Shown piece after piece: positions 18,532-27,074 of a stretch of DNA of 64,000 nucleotides (position 1 is its first letter; the number at the start of each line of letters is the position of its first letter). This stretch comes from an uncultured Pseudodesulfovibrio sp. (GTDB lineage Bacteria > Desulfobacterota > Desulfovibrionia > Desulfovibrionales > Desulfovibrionaceae). Location: contig NZ_OY760064.1 in the NCBI RefSeq assembly GCF_963662885.1, positions 1 through 64,000 of the forward strand. The letters run 5' to 3'. Both the position numbers and the translations under genes were made by a program. The notes beneath the pieces are model-generated. The model saw only the letters and a list, made by a program, of their open reading frames with translations, made no database searches and was not told where the DNA came from.

Positions 18532-20382
18532 TCAGAACGACGGCAGGCTTCCGAATCCGATGCCGCTCCAGTAGATCGCCGTGAGCAGCACGATCATTAT
18601 GTTGGCGATGAACCACATGGGGATGCCCACGCGCAGGTAGTCCTTGGGCTCCAGGTAGCCGGAGGCGTAGACGATGGCGTTGGGCGGGGTCCCGATGATC
18701 AGGCAGTAGGCGAAGGAAGATGCCACTGCGGTGGCCATGGCCATGAACGGCAGGAAGGTGGTGCCGGGGTGCACGATGCTGGCCATGTTCAGGGTGATGG
18801 GACCGACCGCGGCGGCTGCTGGGCCGTCGGCCATCAGGTTGGTCAGCACGGCGGTCAGGCCGTTGGAGGTCAGCATTAGCGGGATGCCGTGGTCCATGCC
18901 CAGCGGGGCCAGCATGTCGATGACGGATTGGGCCAGCCAGTAGGCGGCGCCGGTCTTGTCCAGGGTGCGGCCGAAGATGATCGCGCCCGCGTACAGCCAG
19001 ACAACGCCCCAGTCCACCTTCTCCTGATAGTCGCGCCAGTTGACCACGCCGGCCAGCAGGTAGGCCACAGCGCCCGCGACCGCGATGACGCCGATGCCGA
19101 GACGGATGGGGTAGATGCCCATGTTGTAGAATTCCTTCTCGGTGAACCAGCCGAAGACCATGACGGCGAAGATGACCATTGCCCAGATCTGGTGCTTGTT
19201 CCACTTGCCCATCTTGCCGATTTCGCCTTCCAGGTGCCGCATGGCTGGAGCCAGGGAGGTGATACGGGGCTTGAAGAGCAGGTTGGTGGCGAACCAGGTG
19301 ATCGGGATCATGACGACCACGAACGGGAAGCAGTACATGATCCACTGCGCGTACCCGATGTCCATGCCGAACATGTCGGTCAGGTAGGTCATCATGATGA
19401 CGTTGCGCGCGCCGCCGGACGGAGCGCCGGGGCCGCCGATGTTACAGGCCATGGCGATGGAGATCATCAGCATCTTGGCCAGTTCCTTGTCCTCGGGCAC
19501 CTCGTCGGTCAGGCTGTTCTGGTAGAGCAGCATGCCGATGGGCAGGAACATGGCGGCCAGGGCGTGGTCGGAGATGAACGCGGCCAGCGGGGAGATGACG
19601 ATGAAGAAGATGAGCGTGATCCAACGGACGTTGGGCACGGCCAGCTTCTTGAACATCAGGAGACACATGCGCTTGTCCACGCCGGTCTTGACGAAGGCGG
19701 CGGCGAACATGAGCGAACCCATGATGAACCATACCGCGTCGTCCCAGTAGAGTCCGGCCACCTCGCTGCGCGAGACCACGCCGGTGAAGACCAGAATGAG
19801 GCCGATGCAGAACGCCACGCCGGGCAGCGGCATGCATTCGGTCATGAAGCAGAAGACCACGAACACGACCATGGCGATGGCCACCTTGATGCTCCAGGCC
19901 CCCTTGTTGGCGCTCTTCTGGTCCTTCTTGGACAGCTCCTGGTAGTCCAGGCCCTTCATGCGCTTGTCAAAAGCGCCCTTCATGATGCTCATGTACCTGT
20001 CGGGCGGGATGGTATCGTCCACGAAGGCCAGGGCGCGCTTGAAGTTTTCCGAATCCACGGGGATCTTGTACTTCTTGGCCCAACTTTCGTTGCGCTTCAT
20101 GAGCCGTTCCTTGGACAGGGCGCCCATGCGCATGTTCTGTTCCATCATGCGGGCGGTCAGCAGCTCCCACTGCTCGCAGGCCGAGCTTTTTTTCTGGAAG
20201 AGCTCCTGACAGAGATAGTTGGTCACGACCTTGGGGCCGACCGAATACTGCATGCCGACCTTCTTCATCCCCTGGGGGGTGGGAAGAAGCAGGATTGCAG
20301 TGAAAAGTACCACCGGAATTATGAGCAGCTTCCAATTGACGAACTTGTCGTAACCGGTCGCTTTCTTCTTTGCTTGAGCCAT
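18532..20382 (-). CDS. DASS/SLC13-family anion symporter with extended N-terminal domain
   Basis: 616-aa transporter. After a first helix (about 18-35) comes an extra soluble segment of about 130 residues (40-170), probably periplasmic, not found in ordinary DASS proteins. About eleven further helices carry the family signatures: TECMPLP near 181, CNIGGPGAPSGGARN (first substrate/Na+ site) and SFAYCLIIGTPPNAIVYASG (second). Substrates of the family are di- and tricarboxylates or sulfate. Membership in an operon with receivers, kinases and a PEP-synthase-like protein suggests regulated uptake of an organic acid or sulfate; the exact cargo is not decidable. Confidence 0.87.
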   Translation of the reverse strand: MAQAKKKATGYDKFVNWKLLIIPVVLFTAILLLPTPQGMKKVGMQYSVGPKVVTNYLCQELFQKKSSACEQWELLTARMMEQNMRMGALSKERLMKRNESWAKKYKIPVDSENFKRALAFVDDTIPPDRYMSIMKGAFDKRMKGLDYQELSKKDQKSANKGAWSIKVAIAMVVFVVFCFMTECMPLPGVAFCIGLILVFTGVVSRSEVAGLYWDDAVWFIMGSLMFAAAFVKTGVDKRMCLLMFKKLAVPNVRWITLIFFIVISPLAAFISDHALAAMFLPIGMLLYQNSLTDEVPEDKELAKMLMISIAMACNIGGPGAPSGGARNVIMMTYLTDMFGMDIGYAQWIMYCFPFVVVMIPITWFATNLLFKPRITSLAPAMRHLEGEIGKMGKWNKHQIWAMVIFAVMVFGWFTEKEFYNMGIYPIRLGIGVIAVAGAVAYLLAGVVNWRDYQEKVDWGVVWLYAGAIIFGRTLDKTGAAYWLAQSVIDMLAPLGMDHGIPLMLTSNGLTAVLTNLMADGPAAAAVGPITLNMASIVHPGTTFLPFMAMATAVASSFAYCLIIGTPPNAIVYASGYLEPKDYLRVGIPMWFIANIMIVLLTAIYWSGIGFGSLPSF

Positions 20383-20408
20383 TTGGAACCTCGCAATCGG
20401 GCTTCGGG

Positions 20409-21308
20409 TTAGCTGGACGAAATGATCTTGGCGATTTCGTAGAAGAGTTCCTGTTCGCGAACGATGCCCACGTCCCTGTTCCCGTCACGGACGAGCATGC
20501 GCCGGGCCGGAAGCGTGATCATCGTGTTCGCCACGTCCATGAGATTGGCGTCTGCATTGATGACCGGGATGGTGTCGGACATGATGTCGCGCACGGGATT
20601 GCCCATGGTTTCCCTGACCCGCGAGGAGAACAGCCCCTGCCAGAACATGGCCGAGTATTGGAGGCTGTCCGCCATGGACGGCTTGGGCGCGGACAGATAG
20701 CCGGGCCTGATGGCGTCCACCAGGTCCAGTGGGCTGAGCAGACCGGCCACGCTGCCGTCGGGATTCGTGACCACCACCGAGCGGTGCCCGGTGTCCATGA
20801 GCCGGTCCGTGGCCATGAGATGGCGCATGGACTCCTCAAGGGCCTTGATGGCGTCGCGTACGGTGCTGTTCAGGGGAATCTGGGTATATTCGTCCAGAGG
20901 GATCATGATCCCTCGGGCCAGCTTTTCGACGTAGGGCGCCTTGGTGGCGTACTCGAAGGCGTCCTGAATCTTGGTGCTCAGGAGGTCCACGTCGCAGGGT
21001 TTGGCCAGGTAATCGAAGGCGCCGGTGTCGAGCGCCTTCTTGGCTCCGGGCATGTCGCCGTGGCCGGTGAGCATTATCACCGGCAGTTCCGGCAGTTTGG
21101 CCTTGATCAGTTTGAGGGTTTCGTGTCCGTCCAGGCCACCCATTTTGACATCCAGAATGACGACGTCCGGCTTGTCGGCCAGTTTCTCCAACGCCTCTTC
21201 CCCACTGGCCGCCAGGATCGTGTCGAATCCTTTGCGGGCCAATATCTTCGCAGTGGTGGTGCGGAAGCGTTCCTCATCGTCGACCATGAGGACCTTGATT
21301 TTAACCAT
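20409..21308 (-). CDS. response regulator with tandem CBS domains
   Basis: 299-aa protein. The receiver (1-120) has D10/D11, phosphoacceptor D53 (VVILDVKMGG), MLTGH and LAKPCD. Residues 130-299 form two CBS motifs (RSVVVTNPDGSVAGLLSPLDLVDAI; RRMLVRDGNRDVGIVREQEL), which commonly bind adenine nucleotides. This would let the regulator combine phosphorylation with cellular energy state. It lies directly before the DASS transporter gene. Confidence 0.9.
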   Translation of the reverse strand: MVKIKVLMVDDEERFRTTTAKILARKGFDTILAASGEEALEKLADKPDVVILDVKMGGLDGHETLKLIKAKLPELPVIMLTGHGDMPGAKKALDTGAFDYLAKPCDVDLLSTKIQDAFEYATKAPYVEKLARGIMIPLDEYTQIPLNSTVRDAIKALEESMRHLMATDRLMDTGHRSVVVTNPDGSVAGLLSPLDLVDAIRPGYLSAPKPSMADSLQYSAMFWQGLFSSRVRETMGNPVRDIMSDTIPVINADANLMDVANTMITLPARRMLVRDGNRDVGIVREQELFYEIAKIISSS

Positions 21309-21328
21309 TACAACCTCCTTGAAGTTAG

Positions 21329-21763
21329 CTAGCGCAGTTCACCCTGACCGGTGGATTCAACCATCCGGGCAGAGTGTATTTTCTTTTTTTGAAGCGTAAC
21401 TTTTTCAAAGGCTTCCTCGGCCTTGCCAAGAAAGTCCTTCATGCTGACGGGTTTGATCAGATAGTCCAGGGCACCGAGCTTGAGGCCCTCCACCGCGGTT
21501 TCCATGGTGGCGTGTCCGGTGAGGATGATGACCTCGCTTAGGGGATGGTTCTTCTTGATGTGCTGCAGCGTTTCCATGCCATCCATTCCGGGCATCTTGA
21601 TGTCGAGAAAGATGACGTGCGCTTCATAGGCATTCAGCACGTCGAGGGCGTCGGCTCCAGAGGTGGCCGTGCGCGTCTCGATGCCGAGTTTTTCGAACAG
21701 CTTTTTCGTGGTACTGAGCAGTCGCTCTTCATCGTCCACGAGGAGGATTCTCATCTGTTCCAT
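21329..21763 (-). CDS. single-domain response regulator, first gene of the signalling operon
   Basis: 144-aa receiver with D10/D11, phosphoacceptor D54 (IFLDIKMPGM), ILTGH and LIKPVS, and a short charged tail. The ATG at 21763 is taken because the receiver fold begins there; a longer frame to 21832 runs through the sigma-54 promoter. The gene is 42 bp downstream of the predicted start of transcription and 20 bp before the receiver-CBS gene. Confidence 0.9.
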   Translation of the reverse strand: MEQMRILLVDDEERLLSTTKKLFEKLGIETRTATSGADALDVLNAYEAHVIFLDIKMPGMDGMETLQHIKKNHPLSEVIILTGHATMETAVEGLKLGALDYLIKPVSMKDFLGKAEEAFEKVTLQKKKIHSARMVESTGQGELR

Positions 21764-21815
21764 GGTGTCACCGTTGGGTTGATCGGTTGTTATTCCGCAA
21801 AATCTGTCCCAACTT

Positions 21816-21832
21816 AGCAACTCACATGCCAA
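21816..21832 (-). promoter_or_regulatory. sigma-54 (-24/-12) promoter of the signalling operon
   Basis: On the minus strand the sequence TTGGCATGTGAGTTGCT fits the consensus TTGGCACG-N4-TTGCT with the exact GG-N10-GC spacing. Transcription would start near 21805, giving a 42-nt leader before the first receiver gene. Confidence 0.75.
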
Positions 21833-21855
21833 ACATAACTAATTGATTTATAGAA

Positions 21856-21914
21856 CTATTTTCACGCAAAATTGATTGCGAGACAGGTTTGCAAGATGCT
21901 ATTGCACGCAAAAT
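21856..21914. promoter_or_regulatory. pair of direct repeats, candidate enhancer (UAS)
   Basis: CTATTTTCACGCAAAAT (21856-21872) and CTATTGCACGCAAAAT (21899-21914) are near-identical direct repeats about 42 bp apart, centred roughly 60 and 100 bp upstream of the minus-strand sigma-54 start. Position and similarity suggest binding sites for an enhancer-binding protein. The rest of the 344-bp gap 21764-22107 holds the two divergent promoters. Confidence 0.5.
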
Positions 21915-22032
21915 CTGGCGGTGAATTGAATGATGGAGCGTGGTATGGGAACAATTCAGGGGTGCTCAATGCCCACAGCCCACAGGGATGGCAGGAGAAT
22001 TCCGGGACAGGTACGCATATCCCACATGACGG

Positions 22033-22049
22033 AAGGCATGGATACTGCT
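22033..22049 (+). promoter_or_regulatory. candidate sigma-54 promoter
   Basis: AAGGCATGGATACTGCT on the plus strand has GG-N10-GC spacing and agrees with the consensus at most core positions, although the T before GG is A. Transcription would begin near 22060, which leaves almost no leader for a start at 22066 and supports the ATG at 22108. Confidence 0.5.
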
Positions 22050-22107
22050 AGGCTACGTTACGTTCATGTTAAGAAAGAGGTCTTCGGACCAAGGGGAATG
22101 GTGGCGC

Positions 22108-25100
22108 ATGCCTTCGTTGTATTATGATAAAAATGATCATAAACTACTTGAAATAGTAGAAGATGTTTTAAATCGCGGCGTGGACAAGACGCAGTTCAAG
22201 ACACTGCTCGAGCCCTACCTGAAGCCCCACGGCATCAAGGAACTGGCAGCGGACAGGGGATTGCGCATTGCCTATGCGATCATGCACCTGCTCGAATCGC
22301 TCAAGTCGGATCAGGCCTCAGAGCGGACCAAGGCCCTTATCGCCCTGCGCGACGAGACCCTGACCGCGGCCAAGGGCCCCATGCGCAACAACAGGGCACG
22401 GGTCCTGCTCCAGATCGGCAAGGAATTGGTCCGGGCCAAGGGCGACCGTTGTCGTCAACTGGCCCTGGCCCATGACTTTCGCCGCGCCGCGGCCGGAAAG
22501 GTCGGCTTTTTGCGCCAACAGATGCGCCGCTATCACCTCCTGGAGATGCCCGAGGAGTGGAATCAGATCGCCTTTGACGATCGGGTTCATGACGCCAACA
22601 GCAAAGGACGCAAATCCGCAACCCACCTGGTCATGGACGCCTGGATCAAGGGCATTCGCTATTTGACCGTGGTCTATTATGATTGCGTGGATCTGCCCGT
22701 GGCGCGGGAGTTGCTGGCCTCGGCCGCCATCCTCGGCATCAAGGTGCGCCTGGGCATCGAGTACCGCGCCATGCACCGGGGCCGATTCATCAAGTTCGTC
22801 TGGTGCCCCGGGGGGCTGCGTGACGACTGCGATATCGAGAGCCTTTTCCGGGTGGACGCGGTACGGGAACTGATGGAGCAGGGCAGAGAGGTTCGCGCGA
22901 CCCGTTCGGAATACGTTCGGGCCGTGATCGGCGCCTACAACGAGCGGCACCGTCAATCCATCCACAAGGAATTCGGGGTCATGCTGCCGCCGGTGGACTA
23001 TGATGAAATGGTCGCCGCCGTGGGCGTGGACCAGCCTTCGGTCCTGCATTTGGGCAATTACATCCACTCTCAGGCCATGCCGCTTTTCGAGGAGCGGGTT
23101 GCCGCCCTGCGCAAGTGGGCCGACCAGGCGGATTACGACGCCAGAGCCGCCATCGCCATGCAGGTGGAATCATTGGATGCCCTGGACGTGGACACCCTGG
23201 TGGCCCGGTATCTTTCCCCGGCTGAGAACCGGGACATCCCGGACCCGGACATGCCTCGGGATGAGGGGCTGCCGGCCCTGCTTTCCATGACTCCGGCCGA
23301 GTTGACCTCCAGGTTGCGCAAAGTGGCCCATTCCAGCCACCTGACATTGATCCTGGCCGATCTCGAGCTGGAAGACGTTCTGGAGATTCTCTTCCAGTGC
23401 CAGGGCCGCATCACCCATCTGGAAGTGTTCAACACCAAGCATCTCGACCCTGGCCAGACCCGGCAGCGTATGCCGTTCAGCCAGTTGCAGCAGGCTCTCA
23501 ACGAGCAGAGCGCGGTCAAGCTCAAGCGACTCATCCGCGCCTGCATGGACGATGTCCGCAAGCGGGACAGTGCGGACGCCGAGGACCGACTGGAGATACT
23601 GGAAGGGGTTTTGGAACGGTTCAACAGACTTTTGGAGTTCTACAAGCGGGTGCCGCTGGGAACCAGCATCGGTTCCGGCTCCACAGGGCGTTCCACCCGG
23701 ACCCATGGCATGGGATTCGCGGTCCTGGAGACCCTTCCTCTGCGGGCCCAGCGCGAGGCGGCGCGGCTTCAGCCCGGCGATCGTATCCCGGTGCAGTGCA
23801 CGGCGATCCGGTCCAACGAGTATGTCATGCCCCGTCAGACAAAGGGATTCTGGAGCGGGCTGATCCATATGGTTTCCCAGATGTCCATCCTGCGTCGGCT
23901 CGTCTGCCGCGTATGCACCCGATGGCGTGTGGAGGAATATGCCGTGATCGAAACGGGCGGCAACCTGCTCGCCCTGGGCGGCAGGCGGCAGGAAGGCAAC
24001 GGGCTGTCCCTGTTCAAGTCCGATGGCCCTTGCCAGCATCGTCCTTCGCTCGGCCATCTGAACACCAGGCTCAAGAACCTGCTCAAGGTCATGGCCGGAT
24101 TCATCCCCGCCTTTCTGACCTTTTACCTGACCAAGGACTGGTGGGTTCTGGCCTACCTCGGCGGACTCATCTGGTTTTCCATCACGGGCCTGCGCAACGT
24201 CATCCAGTCGGTGCTCGGCGGCGGCGGGCTCAGGCGCTCACCGTTTTTGGCCTGGAACGACTACGTCGACTGGGAGCGGATCTCCGAGTCCCTGCTCTAT
24301 ACGGGCTTTTCCGTGCCGCTGCTCGACTGGCTGTGCAAGTCGATGCTCATGGACAAGGGGTTCGGGGTGACCACGGCCACGAACCCGTTGCTGCTCTATT
24401 CCGTCATGGCCCTGACCAACGGGATCTACATCTCGACGCACAACGTGATCCGTGGATTGCCCAGGGAGGCGGCTGCGGCCAATTTCTTCCGCAGCGTGCT
24501 GTCCATCCCCATCGCCATGCTCTTCAACTGGGCCATCCAGGGCATTCTGGTTCTGGCGGGATCGGCGGACCCCATGGCCGCGCTGCAACTGTGGGCGGCG
24601 GTCATCTCCAAACTGGCCTCGGACTGCGTGGCCGGCGTCATCGAAGGATTTGCGGACCGCAGGCGGAACATCGCCATGCGCCGATGGGATTATTCGGAAA
24701 AGCTGCGCCAGGTCTTTGAAATCTATTCGCGCCTGGAGATCGCCTTCCCCACTCGGGATATGCTCGGCATGCTCAACCGCCCTGCGGAGTTCATCGCCTT
24801 TTCCAGGGAGTCGAACTTCAACCATGTTCCCGAGGTTATCGCCAACGCCTTGGATCTGCTGTACATAATGGCCTACAAACCGCGCGCCAGAGAGGCCCTG
24901 CGCCAGGCCCTGGAGACCATGTCCGAGGACGAGCTGTCCGTGTTCCTGGCATCGCAGCAGATTCTGCGCGAGGAACAGTCGGTCTCCATGCTCTTCGTGG
25001 ACGGCCTGGTCGGGCGCAACTTCGCCAAGGGTTTGTCCTTCTACCTGACCCGCTACGGGGCCTATCTGGACCAGATCGGCAAGATGACCGACGAGGCCAT

Positions 25101-25128
25101 GCAGAAGTTGGCGGGGGACGAAGCCTAG
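22108..25128 (+). CDS. large uncharacterised membrane protein with degenerate PHP-like segment
   Basis: 1006-aa protein, no family confidently recognised. Residues about 150-240 resemble the start of a PHP phosphoesterase: VHDANSKGRKSATHLVMDAW, then IRYLTVVYYDC, then LGIKVRLGIEYRA. The HxH and DH metal ligands of active PHP enzymes are mostly replaced, so it is probably not a metalloenzyme of that type. A second soluble part follows to about 660, then four to six hydrophobic segments (about 665-835) and a cytoplasmic C-terminus. The ATG at 22108 is chosen from the promoter position and AAGGGG upstream. The gene is divergent from the signalling operon and ends convergent with a kinase. Confidence 0.75.
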   Translation: MPSLYYDKNDHKLLEIVEDVLNRGVDKTQFKTLLEPYLKPHGIKELAADRGLRIAYAIMHLLESLKSDQASERTKALIALRDETLTAAKGPMRNNRARVLLQIGKELVRAKGDRCRQLALAHDFRRAAAGKVGFLRQQMRRYHLLEMPEEWNQIAFDDRVHDANSKGRKSATHLVMDAWIKGIRYLTVVYYDCVDLPVARELLASAAILGIKVRLGIEYRAMHRGRFIKFVWCPGGLRDDCDIESLFRVDAVRELMEQGREVRATRSEYVRAVIGAYNERHRQSIHKEFGVMLPPVDYDEMVAAVGVDQPSVLHLGNYIHSQAMPLFEERVAALRKWADQADYDARAAIAMQVESLDALDVDTLVARYLSPAENRDIPDPDMPRDEGLPALLSMTPAELTSRLRKVAHSSHLTLILADLELEDVLEILFQCQGRITHLEVFNTKHLDPGQTRQRMPFSQLQQALNEQSAVKLKRLIRACMDDVRKRDSADAEDRLEILEGVLERFNRLLEFYKRVPLGTSIGSGSTGRSTRTHGMGFAVLETLPLRAQREAARLQPGDRIPVQCTAIRSNEYVMPRQTKGFWSGLIHMVSQMSILRRLVCRVCTRWRVEEYAVIETGGNLLALGGRRQEGNGLSLFKSDGPCQHRPSLGHLNTRLKNLLKVMAGFIPAFLTFYLTKDWWVLAYLGGLIWFSITGLRNVIQSVLGGGGLRRSPFLAWNDYVDWERISESLLYTGFSVPLLDWLCKSMLMDKGFGVTTATNPLLLYSVMALTNGIYISTHNVIRGLPREAAAANFFRSVLSIPIAMLFNWAIQGILVLAGSADPMAALQLWAAVISKLASDCVAGVIEGFADRRRNIAMRRWDYSEKLRQVFEIYSRLEIAFPTRDMLGMLNRPAEFIAFSRESNFNHVPEVIANALDLLYIMAYKPRAREALRQALETMSEDELSVFLASQQILREEQSVSMLFVDGLVGRNFAKGLSFYLTRYGAYLDQIGKMTDEAMQKLAGDEA

Positions 25129-25169
25129 GCTCCGTCCCCCTATGGGGGTGTCCCTTGAGCGGGACGGCG

Positions 25170-26846
25170 TCATGCGCCCTTGCCGGGGATACGAACGGTG
25201 AAGGTCGTGCCTTCGCCCTTGGTGCTGTCCACGGTCAGTTCGCCGCCCAGTGCGTCGATGATCGAGTGGCAGACGGACAGGCCCAACCCCGTGCCCTGAC
25301 CGGGCGCTTTTGTGGTGAAGAAGGGCATGAATATCTTGGACAGACTCTCCTGATTGATGCCGCAGCCGTTGTCGGCCACGGTGATCACAGCCCGGCCCCG
25401 GTCGTCGCCTCTGGCCGCCACTTCTATGCGACCGCCCTTTGATCCGTGGCGGTCCACCACCGCATGGATGGCGTTGTTTAGCAGGTTGACCATGACCTGC
25501 TGTAACTGGCCCGGATCGGCAATAACGGGCGGAACGTCCGGTCCCACGTCGCAGGTCACGTCGATACCGTTGACCTGGGCCTTGTTTCGGATCATGGCCC
25601 CTACCTTGGGCAGGAAATCGGCCAGGTCCATGTCCTCGACATGTGGCGCGTCCTGCCGTCCGAAGCGCAATATCTCGCGGGTGATTGCCGCGCAGCGTCC
25701 GATCTGGATCTGGAACTGGTCCGCGATCTCCTTCAACTCATCACACGCCTCTCGGTTGTCGCACACATCGGTCACGTCCTTGAGGGTCAACTCCAGCAGA
25801 GCGAGGTCGGTCTTCATGATCTGCAACGGGTTGTTGATCTCGTGCGCGAACCCGGCGGCCATCTCACCGAGTTCGGCCAGGCGGGCGGCCTGGAGCAACT
25901 GGCCTTCCAGCTTGTCTACCGCCGCAGCCTGGCCACGCAGTGTCTCGGACAGACGGCGGCTGACGATCAGGGCAAGGACCACGATGACGGCCCCGCCGCA
26001 GAGCAGCACGAAAAGGACCGTATAGCTGGCCATGACCACGGTCTGGAAGGCCTCCTCCTCCTTTTGCCGGACGATGAGCCGCCACTTGCCGTCGTTGAGG
26101 CGGGCCGAGGCGAACAGATACTCCTCATCGTCGTCGGTTCCCGTAAACGAGATCAGGTTCTCGTTTTGTGGAGGGTAGGGGTAGCCGTCCCGTTCGAGCA
26201 GCGCACCGCCGGACCTTCGATTGGTCTGGAACAACCCCTGACTGTTGAGGATGTAAGCTTCGCCGGTGTCGCCAAGGCCCGGAGCTCCCACCATATTCCC
26301 GAAAATGGTCGGGTTGACCGTGGCCCGCAGGGTCCAGACCCGGCCGTCGATGCGCCGGGTCACGGCGATGACGAAATGGGGCACCTTTCGGTAGCCGAGA
26401 TAGACGTCGCTGATGAAATAGCCGTTTTGCAGGGTCTCTCTGTACCAGTCCGCATCGCTGTAATCCTTGTCGGCCAGGCCGAAGGGGCCGACGTAGGCTG
26501 CGTGTCTGCCCTGCGGGTCGATAAGCCCCATATCCTGGAAGACCGGTCCGCCCGAGCGCAGCCATGATGTCAACTCGGTCAGGGCTTCCTGACCGTGCAG
26601 GGAGTCAACAGGGAGCAGCGCCATGAACGAGTCCAGGTCGTTTCGGCGTTCGTGAAGAAATTCGTCGATGAGTGCCGCCCGGTCCACGGCAGCCTGCCGG
26701 ATAGAAGAGACCGAAAATCGCTTGGACGCCCCGGCAAAGGAGTAGAATCCGATGGCTGCCGAAATGAGCAGAGGGATCGCCGGAATGACGATCATGGTGA
26801 CGAGGAGCAATCTGTGAATCCCGCAAAGGGGTTTTTGCGTGGCCAT
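25170..26846 (-). CDS. dCache sensor histidine kinase
   Basis: 558-aa membrane kinase: helix near 14-34, periplasmic dCache domain (about 40-270; GLIDPQGRHAAYVGPFGL, ISDVYLGYRKVPHFVIAV), helix near 275-297, phosphoacceptor H335 in GFAHEINNPLQ, and HATPase boxes LLNNAIHAV, VADNGCGIN and GTGLGLSVC. Its sensor is close to that of the kinase at 12931-14607. It stands alone with no adjacent receiver and has its own strong sigma-54 promoter 100 bp upstream. It may feed the receivers of the large operon. Confidence 0.9.
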   Translation of the reverse strand: MATQKPLCGIHRLLLVTMIVIPAIPLLISAAIGFYSFAGASKRFSVSSIRQAAVDRAALIDEFLHERRNDLDSFMALLPVDSLHGQEALTELTSWLRSGGPVFQDMGLIDPQGRHAAYVGPFGLADKDYSDADWYRETLQNGYFISDVYLGYRKVPHFVIAVTRRIDGRVWTLRATVNPTIFGNMVGAPGLGDTGEAYILNSQGLFQTNRRSGGALLERDGYPYPPQNENLISFTGTDDDEEYLFASARLNDGKWRLIVRQKEEEAFQTVVMASYTVLFVLLCGGAVIVVLALIVSRRLSETLRGQAAAVDKLEGQLLQAARLAELGEMAAGFAHEINNPLQIMKTDLALLELTLKDVTDVCDNREACDELKEIADQFQIQIGRCAAITREILRFGRQDAPHVEDMDLADFLPKVGAMIRNKAQVNGIDVTCDVGPDVPPVIADPGQLQQVMVNLLNNAIHAVVDRHGSKGGRIEVAARGDDRGRAVITVADNGCGINQESLSKIFMPFFTTKAPGQGTGLGLSVCHSIIDALGGELTVDSTKGEGTTFTVRIPGKGA

Positions 26847-26958
26847 GGTTTTCTGCCTGATTTTAATTGCAAGAAATTTTAAAAAATTAACATTTATTCC
26901 AAATAGTTAAAAAATCGTGCAAAACTATTATTTTGCATAATGAATCCAGGGAGTATTT

Positions 26959-26975
26959 AGCAACCATTGTGCCGG
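26959..26975 (-). promoter_or_regulatory. sigma-54 (-24/-12) promoter of the lone dCache kinase
   Basis: The minus-strand sequence CCGGCACAATGGTTGCT matches GGCAC and TTGCT exactly with GG-N10-GC spacing. Transcription should start near 26948, about 100 nt before the kinase ATG. The leader between is very AT-rich. Confidence 0.78.
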
Positions 26976-27074
26976 AAAGGATTTGACAAAGGGGTTTGAA
27001 GGGGCATAACGGCAAAAACATATGAGGTGCCGTTCATCTGTCCGGCCCGCCGCAAGCACGTGAAAGAGGTTGTC

